Position numbers and translations under genes: made by a program
The notes under the pieces: generated by a model
The model's database searches: none
What the model saw: only the letters and a program-made list of their open reading frames with translations
Told to the model about the DNA's origin: nothing
Source: JBQCEE01 sp051960575
Lineage (GTDB): Bacteria; Actinomycetota; Actinomycetes; Mycobacteriales; Jatrophihabitantaceae
Assembly (NCBI RefSeq): GCF_051960575.1
Contig: NZ_JBQCEE010000159.1
Span: 1-5,241 of the forward strand
DNA length: 5,241 nucleotides
Direction of reading: 5' to 3'
Part shown: in pieces, positions 1 to 5,241 of the stretch
Numbering within the stretch: the stretch's first letter is position 1
Layout: each line of letters starts with the position of its first letter

Positions 1-258
1 CACACCAAGCCGGCGACGCTCGACGCGATGGCGTTGTCGGAGAGGGACGTCAGCCTAATCGGCAGCTGGTGCTACCTGATCACCGACTGGCCCCGCGTCA
101 TCCGACTCATTGCCTCCGGGAAGTACCCGGTGAGCAAGGCCGTCACCCGTCGCATCGGGCTCGAGGACGTCGTCGTCGACGGGTTCGACGTGCTCGTCGA
201 CCCCCGTGGCGACCAGCTCAAGGTGCTGGTCACGCCGGGTGCGGTGACCACGTCATGA
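1..258 (+). CDS. Zinc-type medium-chain alcohol dehydrogenase, C-terminal part (5' end outside window)
   Basis: The frame is open from the first base and ends at TGA 256-258, so 85 C-terminal residues are visible. The internal ATG at 28 is not taken as the start, because the eight or nine codons before it continue the same frame and the protein clearly lacks its catalytic and nucleotide-binding parts. The visible segment has the C-terminal pattern of the zinc-dependent MDR family (threonine dehydrogenase, 2,3-butanediol dehydrogenase and sorbitol dehydrogenase relatives): an 'xxLIGSWCYLITDW' strand and turn, then 'VIRLIASGKYPVSKAVTRRIGLEDV', then a closing 'GDQLKVLVTP' strand. Family members oxidise secondary or primary alcohols with NAD(P)+ in the cytoplasm. 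The zinc ligands and Rossmann fold lie upstream and cannot be checked. The stop codon overlaps the next start (ATGA), so it is co-translated with the VOC gene. The family call is fairly sure; the substrate is unknown. Confidence 0.8.
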   Translation, partial: HTKPATLDAMALSERDVSLIGSWCYLITDWPRVIRLIASGKYPVSKAVTRRIGLEDVVVDGFDVLVDPRGDQLKVLVTPGAVTTS

Positions 259-797
259 GCATCGAGCTGCAGGCCGTCCACCACGTCGGACTCGTGGTGC
301 GTGACCTCGACCGGTCGATCTGGTTCTACCACGACGTGCTCGGGCTGCCCTTCGCCAACGAGCCGACGCCGTGGTTCGACGGGCCGGACCTCGCGCGGGG
401 CGTCGGTGTCCCGGACGCCCGCCTGCGCCAGGTGAGTCTGTGGGTCGGCGAGCACTCGACGATGGAGCTGATCGAGTACGCCAACCGTCCGCCGACCAGC
501 ACCGCACCGGTGCCGAACCATCATCTCGGGGCTGCCCACGTCTGCTTCAAGGTGGCGGACGTGCGGGCGACCAAGGCGGCGCTCGAGGCGAAGGGTGTGC
601 AGTTCTACTCCGACGTCAATGTCGTCGACAGCGGCCCGCTGAGCGGGTGGCGCTGGGTCTACTTCAGCGATCCCGACGGGCTGGCCCTCGAGCTCGTCGA
701 GATCGCGTACTACCGGCGCGAGGAGCGCGAGGCCAATGCGGCCGCGTACCTGCGCTCCCGTCCATCACTCGACGACCTCACCGCTGCGCTCGTCTGA
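255..797 (+). CDS. VOC/glyoxalase-fold metalloprotein (180 aa)
   Basis: This is a vicinal oxygen chelate (VOC) protein with two beta-alpha-beta-beta-beta modules. Module 1 opens with 'VHHVGLVVRDLDRSIWFYHDVLGL' (about residues 8-31) and closes with 'STMELIEY' (68-75). Module 2 opens with 'HLGAAHVCFKVADV' (90-103) and closes with 'YFSDPDGLALELVE' (136-149). The four expected metal ligands are visible as His10, Glu71, His95 and Glu146, so a divalent metal site is probably intact. Known family activities include methylmalonyl-CoA epimerase, glyoxalase I, extradiol dioxygenase and fosfomycin resistance; the single-domain length fits epimerase or lyase-like members and is short for typical extradiol dioxygenases. 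ATG 255 is chosen because it begins just before the first VOC strand and overlaps the upstream stop as ATGA. No good Shine-Dalgarno sequence precedes it, so translation probably depends on coupling. A charged helical tail (about 152-180) follows the fold. The reaction is not determined; membership in a catabolic operon is inferred. Confidence 0.85.
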   Translation: MSIELQAVHHVGLVVRDLDRSIWFYHDVLGLPFANEPTPWFDGPDLARGVGVPDARLRQVSLWVGEHSTMELIEYANRPPTSTAPVPNHHLGAAHVCFKVADVRATKAALEAKGVQFYSDVNVVDSGPLSGWRWVYFSDPDGLALELVEIAYYRREEREANAAAYLRSRPSLDDLTAALV

Positions 798-804
798 GCC
801 CGCG

Positions 805-810
805 AAGGAG
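805..810 (+). promoter_or_regulatory. Ribosome binding site AAGGAG for the M24 gene
   Basis: AAGGAG lies 7 bases before ATG 818 in the only non-coding gap of the window (798-817). It fixes the start of the M24 gene, whose reading frame is open far upstream as a shadow of the VOC gene. Confidence 0.85.
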
Positions 811-817
811 ACACATC

Positions 818-2164
818 ATGGTTTCGGCGACGTTCGGTACCTCCCACGTCGACTGGGAGGACCGCCTCGACATCGACCGCCTGCGTCGCGAGCGGCTGCA
901 GAAGCTGAAGGCCGAACTCGACCGCTCGGAGCTCGGCGCACTGCTGACCTTCGACTTCCACAACATCCGGTACATGACCGCCACCCACATCGGCACGTGG
1001 GCGATGGACAAGATGATCCGGTTCGCGCTGCTGCCGCGCGGCGGTGACCCCGTGCTGTGGGACTTCGGGTCGGCGGCGCGGCATCACCAGTTGCAGTCGC
1101 CGTGGCTCGACGCCCCGCACGACGCGGCCGGACGCGGGCCGCACTACGGCGCCCGCGCCGGCATCTCGACGCTGCGCGGTGCGATCCCGGCCGGTGCGGG
1201 GCGCGCCGCCGACGTCGCCGCCAAGATCGCGCAGGTGATGGCCGACTTCGGCCTCGAGGGGCAACCGATCGGCGTGGACGTCGTCGAGCCCCCGGTGCTG
1301 TTCGCCCTGCAGGCGTTGGGTTTCCCGGTCGTCGACGGGCAACCGGTCTTCCTCGAGGCACGCCGGATCAAGACCCCGGACGAGATCGGCCTGCTCACCC
1401 AGGCGGCGTCCATGGTCGACGCGGCCTACGAGGATCTCTACGACTTCCTGCGCCCCGGCGTCCGCGAGAACGAGTGCGTCGGCCTGGTCAGCAAGAAGCT
1501 GTTCGACCTCGGCTCCGAGTACGTCGAGGGCGTCAACGCGATCTCGGGCGAGCGCTGCTCACCGCACCCGCACGTCTTCTCCGACCGGCTCATCCGCCCG
1601 GGCGACCCCGCGTTCTTCGACATCCTGCACAGCTACCAGGGCTACCGCACCTGCTACTACCGCACCTTCGCCGTCGGCAGCGCGTCGGCGGCCCAGCGGG
1701 GCGCGTACAAGATCTGCCGCGAGCTGATGGACAACGCCATCGACCTGGTGAAGCCTGGGGCGACCACCGCCGAGATCGTGCAGGTCTGGCCGACGGCGCA
1801 GGAGTTCGGCTTCGCCGACGAGGAGGCGGCCTTCGCCCTGCAGTACGGCCACGGCGTCGGGCTGAGCATCTGGGAGCGGCCGATCTTCAGCCGGCTGACC
1901 TCGCTCGACAACCCCGAGACGCTCGAGGTGGGTCAGGTGTTCGCGCTCGAGACCTACTGGCCGGCCGACGACGGGTGGGGAGCGGCGCGGATCGAGGAGG
2001 AGATCGTCGTGACCGAGACCGGCTGCGAGGTCATCACCAAGTTCCCGGCCGAGGAGCTGCTCGTGGCCGGCAAGCGCTACTACACGACCGGTGGCTTCCT
2101 GTCGGTCGAGCGCGACAGCCAGTCGCACATCAACACCCGTCCGTACCGAGGAGGTCTCGCGTGA
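818..2164 (+). CDS. M24 'pita-bread' family protein, Xaa-Pro peptidase/creatinase-like, with altered metal site
   Basis: The 448 aa protein has the two-domain layout of M24B enzymes. The N-terminal creatinase-like domain covers about residues 20-180 and includes 'LLTFDFHNIRYMTATH' and 'PVLWDFG'; 'RRIKTPDEIGLLTQAA' marks the entry to the C-terminal pita-bread domain (about 185-410). Compared with the canonical ligand set Asp-Asp-His-Glu-Glu, Asp268 is present (FFDI), but the second Asp of the usual 'GYxxDxTRT' motif is Cys279 (GYRTCYYRT). His345 (GHGVG) is present, the second His of 'HGxGxxxHE' is Trp352 (IWERP), and Glu378 and Glu393 are present. Ordinary dinuclear aminopeptidase chemistry is therefore doubtful. 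Family members that are not peptidases include creatinase, ectoine hydrolase DoeA and DMSP lyase DddP. From memory, the N-domain (NIRYxT, VLWDF) and the tail (VITKFPAEEL) look closest to the DddP-type branch, but this was not aligned. ATG 818 is supported by AAGGAG. The stop overlaps the E1 alpha start (GTGA). The family is sure; the substrate is unknown. Confidence 0.85.
   Translation: MVSATFGTSHVDWEDRLDIDRLRRERLQKLKAELDRSELGALLTFDFHNIRYMTATHIGTWAMDKMIRFALLPRGGDPVLWDFGSAARHHQLQSPWLDAPHDAAGRGPHYGARAGISTLRGAIPAGAGRAADVAAKIAQVMADFGLEGQPIGVDVVEPPVLFALQALGFPVVDGQPVFLEARRIKTPDEIGLLTQAASMVDAAYEDLYDFLRPGVRENECVGLVSKKLFDLGSEYVEGVNAISGERCSPHPHVFSDRLIRPGDPAFFDILHSYQGYRTCYYRTFAVGSASAAQRGAYKICRELMDNAIDLVKPGATTAEIVQVWPTAQEFGFADEEAAFALQYGHGVGLSIWERPIFSRLTSLDNPETLEVGQVFALETYWPADDGWGAARIEEEIVVTETGCEVITKFPAEELLVAGKRYYTTGGFLSVERDSQSHINTRPYRGGLA
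2148..2154 (+). promoter_or_regulatory. Ribosome binding site GAGGAGG for E1 alpha
   Basis: GAGGAGG lies inside the last codons of the M24 gene, 6 bases before GTG 2161. It decides for the GTG start over the in-frame GTG at 2206 and the first in-frame ATG near 2293, neither of which has a comparable site. Confidence 0.85.
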
Positions 2165-3225
2165 GGCTGCCCCTGTCCGACCACGAGTACGGCGCGCACG
2201 GCGTCGTGCTGCCGCCGGACGACCAGACCCGGCACGACGACGCGCCGGTGCCACTGGAGACGAGGCTGGCGATCTACCGCAAGTTGCAGGAGATGCGGCA
2301 GTTCGAGAAGCGCGCCTACGACCTGTTCATGCGCCAGCTGGTGAAGGGCACCAGCCACCTCTCGCTCGGCATGGAGGCCATCTCGGCCGGGTTCGGGGCG
2401 GCGATGCGCAGCGACGACCTCACCTTCGCGACCTACCGCGGTCACGCGCACACGCTGGCCCGCGGCGTGCCGATGACGCCGGTGCTGGCCGAGCTGCTCG
2501 GCCGCGCGAACGGGTTGATGGGCGGCAAGGGCGGCTCGATGCACCTCACCAGCGTCGAGCACGGCATGCTGGGTTCGTACGCGATCATCGGCGCGCACAT
2601 GACGATCGCGAACGGCGCGGCCTGGTCGGCGCAGTACCGCGGTTCTGGACAGGTGACGACCTGCTTCTTCGGCGACGGCACCACCAACATCGGCGCCTTC
2701 CACGAGGCGCTCAACTACGCGGCGGTCTACAAGCTGCCGATCGTGTTCGTCTGCGAGAACAACCTGTACATGGAGTACACGTCGATCGCCGACATCACCG
2801 CGGTCGCGCATCCGGCGGCCGACCGGGCCTCGGCGTACGGGCTCGACCCGGTGGTGGTCGATGGCAACGACGCTGACGAGGTCTACCTGGCGGCCACCGC
2901 CGCCTTCGAGCGCGCCCGCAGCGGCGAGGGGCCCTCCCTCGTCGAGGCCCTGACCTACCGGCACGGCGGCCACTCGCGGGCCGATCCCGGCAAGTACCGC
3001 CCGGCCGACGAGGTCGAGGCCTGGAAGGCGTACGACCCGATCACGCTGTACCGCGGTCGCCTCGTGCGGCTCGGCGTCGCGGCGGACGACCTGGACGTGA
3101 TCGACAAGGAGGTCGCGGTCGCCGTCGACCAGGCCACTGAGGAGGCGATCGCCGGCGAGCTGCCCGAGCCGGCGAGCGCGTTCACCGACCTCTGGGCGGA
3201 CGGAGGCTCGTCGTGGCGGAACTGA
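2161..3225 (+). CDS. 2-oxoacid (or acetoin) dehydrogenase E1 component, alpha subunit
   Basis: This 354 aa protein is the ThDP-binding half of an alpha2-beta2 E1, the enzyme that decarboxylates a 2-oxoacid, or cleaves acetoin in AcoA-type enzymes, and passes the acyl group to lipoyl-E2. Visible landmarks are the opening helix 'AIYRKLQEMRQFEKRAYDLF' (about 38-56), 'YRGHAHTLARG' (92-102), 'GGKGGSMH' (121-128), the ThDP/Mg motif from GDG (171-173) to 'CENN' (198-201), and the active-site loop 'YRHGGHSRADPGKYR' (266-280) with His271 kept. Length is normal for the family, with about 35 residues before the core. The GTG start at 2161 overlaps the upstream stop and has a strong GAGGAGG. The gene overlaps the beta subunit by 13 bases, which fits stoichiometric production. 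The substrate is uncertain: 'GKGGSMH' and the compact loop resemble acetoin/pyruvate-type E1 more than branched-chain E1 (which usually has GHHSxSDD), but 'ENNLYMEYT' replaces the usual 'ENNxYxxST' region. The fold and role are sure; the specificity is not. Confidence 0.93.
   Translation: MRLPLSDHEYGAHGVVLPPDDQTRHDDAPVPLETRLAIYRKLQEMRQFEKRAYDLFMRQLVKGTSHLSLGMEAISAGFGAAMRSDDLTFATYRGHAHTLARGVPMTPVLAELLGRANGLMGGKGGSMHLTSVEHGMLGSYAIIGAHMTIANGAAWSAQYRGSGQVTTCFFGDGTTNIGAFHEALNYAAVYKLPIVFVCENNLYMEYTSIADITAVAHPAADRASAYGLDPVVVDGNDADEVYLAATAAFERARSGEGPSLVEALTYRHGGHSRADPGKYRPADEVEAWKAYDPITLYRGRLVRLGVAADDLDVIDKEVAVAVDQATEEAIAGELPEPASAFTDLWADGGSSWRN
3202..3206 (+). promoter_or_regulatory. Ribosome binding site GGAGG for E1 beta
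   Basis: GGAGG lies within the E1 alpha coding sequence, 6 bases before GTG 3213. It supports the overlapping GTG start of the beta subunit. Confidence 0.8.
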
Positions 3226-4190
3226 CCTACCGGGACGCGGTCGCGCGGGGCATCGCGCAGGAGATGCGGCGCGACGACCGGGTCGTGCTCGTCGGCGAGG
3301 ACGTCGCCGGTGCCGGCGGCGTCTTCAAGACGACAGTCGGGCTGCTCGCCGAGTTCGGGCCGCAGCGTGTCATCGACACGCCGATCGCCGAGCAGGCGAT
3401 CCTCGGCGCGGCGATGGGCGCTGCGATGACCGGGCTGCGGCCCGTCGCCGAGGTCATGTTCTCGGACTTCTTCGCCGTGTGCTGGGACATCGTCGTCAAC
3501 GAGATCGCCAAGACGCGCTACATGACGGCGGGCCAGGTGACGCTGCCGCTCGTCATCAAGACCGGCAACGGCGGGAGTCTGCGCTTCGGGGCGCAGCACT
3601 CGCAGGCGATCGAGAACTGGGCGATGGCGGTGCCGGGGCTGAAGGTCGTCACGCCGTCGACGCCGCGCGACGTCGTCGGCCTCATGGCCGCCGCGATCCG
3701 CAGCGACGACCCGGTGCTGTTCTTCGAGCACAAGGGGCTCTACGCGTCCAAGGGCGAGGTCCCCGACGGTGACATCGTCGACGAGCTCGGCACAGCGGTT
3801 GTGCGCCGGCCGGGCAGCGATGCCACCATCCTGTCGCTCGGCCTCACCGTGCGCCGGGCTCTGGATGCCGCCGACCAGCTCGCCGCACACGGCATCGAGG
3901 CCGAGGTCATCGACGTCCGGTCGCTCGTCCCGCTCGACACCCGCACCATCCTCGGCTCGATTGCGAAGACCGGGCGGTTGTTCACGGTGGAGGAGAACCC
4001 GCGGCTGCTCGGCTGGGGCGCCGAGATCGCCTCGATCGTCGCCGAGGAGTCGTTCTGGGACCTCGACGGCCCGATCCAGCGGATCACGACGCCGCACATC
4101 CCGCTACCGGCGGCGGATTCGCTCGAGGACCTGGTCATCCCGTCGGCCGACGTGGTCGCAACGACGGTGGAGAAGGCCCTGCAGTCGTGA
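3213..4190 (+). CDS. 2-oxoacid (or acetoin) dehydrogenase E1 component, beta subunit
   Basis: The 325 aa product matches full-length E1 beta subunits of PdhB/AcoB/BkdB type. It begins with 'LTYRDAVARGIAQEMRRDDRVVLVGEDV' and continues with 'DTPIAEQAILGAAMGAAMTGLRPVAEVMFSDF' (55-86), where Glu60 is the conserved glutamate that activates the ThDP aminopyrimidine in the partner site. 'GAQHSQ' (126-131) carries the conserved His129 near the substrate channel. The C-terminal transketolase domain shows 'AEVIDVRSLVPLDTRTI' (230-246) and 'FTVEEN' (257-262), which normally binds the E2 subunit-binding domain, and ends with 'P.P....E' near 297-305. All catalytic landmarks look intact. The GTG start lies 13 bases inside E1 alpha with GGAGG upstream; the stop overlaps the E2 start as GTGA. 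It must work as a heterotetramer with the adjacent alpha subunit. The substrate is not determined from sequence. Confidence 0.93.
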   Translation: MAELTYRDAVARGIAQEMRRDDRVVLVGEDVAGAGGVFKTTVGLLAEFGPQRVIDTPIAEQAILGAAMGAAMTGLRPVAEVMFSDFFAVCWDIVVNEIAKTRYMTAGQVTLPLVIKTGNGGSLRFGAQHSQAIENWAMAVPGLKVVTPSTPRDVVGLMAAAIRSDDPVLFFEHKGLYASKGEVPDGDIVDELGTAVVRRPGSDATILSLGLTVRRALDAADQLAAHGIEAEVIDVRSLVPLDTRTILGSIAKTGRLFTVEENPRLLGWGAEIASIVAEESFWDLDGPIQRITTPHIPLPAADSLEDLVIPSADVVATTVEKALQS

Positions 4191-5241
4191 ACATCGAGGT
4201 CACCATGCCGCAGCTGGGGGAGACGGTCGCCGAGGGCACCGTCACCCGCTGGCTCAAGCAGGTCGGCGAGCAGGTCGCCGAGCACGAACCGCTGCTCGAG
4301 ATCGCGACGGACAAGGTCGACACCGAGGTCCCCTCGCCCGGCGCGGGAACGTTGCTCGAGATCGTCGTCGGCGAGGACGCGACGGTGTCGGTCGGCACGC
4401 TGCTCGGCGTGATCAGTGCAATCCCTGTCGCCGCATCGGCGCCGCCTGCACCGCCGGTGGTCCAACCGACGGCCGCACCCGCACCGCCGCCGGACGCGTC
4501 GATCGGCCACGCTTCGGCCGGGCCTGTCAGCACCGCCCGCTCGGGACCGCGGCACCGACATTCGCCCCGCGTCCGCCGACTGGCCGGCGCGCACGGGATC
4601 GCGCTCGAGTTGCTGCACGGCACCGGCCCTCGCGGGCGGGTCACGCCGCGCGACGTGCTCGCGGCTGCCGAGTCGGAGGTGGCGTCCGGCGGCGGCGTGG
4701 CCGTCCGGACGCCGCCCGCGGAGGCGATCCCGCAGCGGCATGCGGTCGCGCCGCGCGACGCCGCCCCGCCGGCCGGCATGCCGTCAGCGGTGCAGGACCG
4801 GGCGACGGCCGTCGTCGAGGTCGACGTCACCGACCTCGTCGCGCTGATCCGGGCGCGCTTCGGCGACATCGAGCGCCGACTCGGAGTCCCCCTCGGCCCG
4901 GTCGCCTTCGTCGCCCGCGCCGTCGTCGAGGCCCTCCGTGTGGTGCCGGCCCTCGATGCCTCCGCCGACGGGCGAACGCAACCGCTCGGCGTGATGGTCG
5001 AGCATGCCGACCGCGCCGCGCACCTCGTGCGCATCGATGACGCCGGCGACCTGGCCCTGCTCGGGCTCGGCCGTCGCCTGGCCGACACCGGGGGGTCGGC
5101 AGCCACGCGCACCACGACGGTCGACGACGCGTTCGTCATCGTCGACACCGGTGGGCGCGGCACGCTGTTCGAGACGCCGGTGCCCGTGTTCGGTCGGTAC
5201 GGCGCGCTGGGTCTTGGCGCGATCGTCGAGCGGCCGGCGGT
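4187..5241 (+). CDS. Dihydrolipoamide acyltransferase (E2) with divergent acyltransferase domain, 3' end outside window
   Basis: The frame stays open to the window end, giving 351 residues. The lipoyl domain (1-78) is canonical: 'MPQLGETVAEGTVTRWLKQVGEQV' and the lipoylation hairpin 'ATDKVDTEVPSP' with Lys43. A Pro/Ala-rich linker (80-121) follows, then an E1/E3-binding domain (about 126-162, 'SPRVRRLAGAHGIALELLHGTGPRGRVTPRDVL'). The acyltransferase domain begins at about 208 with 'VVEVDVTDLVALI' and 'AFVARAVVEALRVVPALDAS', both recognisable. The usual 'RRxIAxxM' helix before it is absent, the 'GLxVPVI' strand reads 'RAAHLVRI' (276-283), and the 'TFTITNxG' segment reads 'FVIVDTGG' (316-323). 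The terminal HxxxDG catalytic motif would lie beyond the window. Neither other frame of this strand supplies the missing helix, so a simple frameshift is not seen. GTG 4187 is chosen because it gives the usual few residues before MPQLG and overlaps the E1 beta stop; the upstream purine run 4169-4176 is a weak RBS, and ATG 4205 would cut the first lipoyl strand. An E2 identity is sure; full catalytic activity is uncertain. Confidence 0.88.
   Translation, partial: MNIEVTMPQLGETVAEGTVTRWLKQVGEQVAEHEPLLEIATDKVDTEVPSPGAGTLLEIVVGEDATVSVGTLLGVISAIPVAASAPPAPPVVQPTAAPAPPPDASIGHASAGPVSTARSGPRHRHSPRVRRLAGAHGIALELLHGTGPRGRVTPRDVLAAAESEVASGGGVAVRTPPAEAIPQRHAVAPRDAAPPAGMPSAVQDRATAVVEVDVTDLVALIRARFGDIERRLGVPLGPVAFVARAVVEALRVVPALDASADGRTQPLGVMVEHADRAAHLVRIDDAGDLALLGLGRRLADTGGSAATRTTTVDDAFVIVDTGGRGTLFETPVPVFGRYGALGLGAIVERPA

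Noticed and set aside
69..254. N-terminal extension of the VOC protein starting at 69
   Set aside because: This stretch already codes for the alcohol dehydrogenase C-terminus, the extension is Arg-rich without a motif, and ATG 255 gives the normal VOC N-terminus at an ATGA junction.
371..817. Upstream extension of the M24 frame
   Set aside because: It runs through the VOC gene in another frame and has no domain; ATG 818 has AAGGAG at good spacing.
798..817. Possible internal promoter or terminator in the gap before the M24 gene
   Set aside because: Twenty bases is too short for a promoter and holds no hairpin or T-run; it contains only the ribosome binding site.
3151..3180. Short direct repeat of gccggcgagc
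   Set aside because: Only ten bases and inside the E1 alpha coding sequence; it follows from repeated Ala-Gly/Pro-Glu type codons in high-GC DNA.
2955..4097. A 380-codon open frame on the minus strand opposite E1 alpha/E1 beta
   Set aside because: It is opposite two clearly recognisable genes, its translation is rich in Arg, Asp and low-complexity runs with no known motif, and long antisense open frames are expected in high-GC DNA with G/C-rich third positions.
4662..4820. Possible frameshift or deletion explaining the missing E2 helix
   Set aside because: The alternative + strand frame covering this region contains no RRxIAxxM-like or other E2 sequence, and the reading frame resumes recognisable E2 motifs without a break. 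A real loss or divergence fits better.
3769..5040. A 423-codon + strand frame overlapping the end of E1 beta and most of E2
   Set aside because: The translation is Arg/Ala/Pro-rich with no domain. The overlapping frame from 4187 encodes clear lipoyl and subunit-binding domains.

Overview
The window is high-GC DNA with strong G/C bias at third codon positions, frequent GTG starts and clear GGAGG-type ribosome binding sites. This suggests an actinobacterium or similar high-GC bacterium; nothing in the window fixes the genus. All six genes lie on the + strand, and five of them overlap or nearly touch their neighbours, so it reads as the interior of one polycistronic operon. No promoter, terminator, RNA gene, mobile element, CRISPR array or notable repeat was found. 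The longest gap between genes is 20 bases.

Layout: (1) 1-258, the C-terminal end of a zinc-type medium-chain alcohol dehydrogenase (MDR superfamily), cut by the window start. (2) 255-797, a VOC/glyoxalase-fold metalloprotein of 180 aa. (3) 818-2164, an M24 'pita-bread' family protein of 448 aa, annotated by family as Xaa-Pro peptidase or creatinase-like but with two of the usual catalytic or metal positions substituted. (4) 2161-3225 and (5) 3213-4190, the alpha and beta subunits of a thiamine-diphosphate 2-oxoacid (or acetoin) dehydrogenase E1. (6) 4187 to beyond the window end, the E2 acyltransferase, with an intact lipoyl domain and subunit-binding domain but a strongly divergent acyltransferase domain.

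How they may work together (inference): E1 alpha, E1 beta and E2 form the core of an oxidative decarboxylation or cleavage complex that makes an acyl-CoA. The M24 protein, VOC protein and alcohol dehydrogenase could prepare its substrate: cleavage of a C-N, C-S or amide-type bond, rearrangement or ring cleavage, then alcohol oxidation. Several M24 relatives are not peptidases (creatinase, ectoine hydrolase DoeA, DMSP lyase DddP), so a dedicated catabolic route for an unidentified small molecule is the most attractive reading. A 2,3-butanediol/acetoin route (MDR dehydrogenase plus AcoABC-like enzymes) is the conservative alternative, but it leaves the VOC and M24 genes unexplained. No E3 (dihydrolipoamide dehydrogenase) gene is visible; it may lie downstream or be shared with the housekeeping complex.
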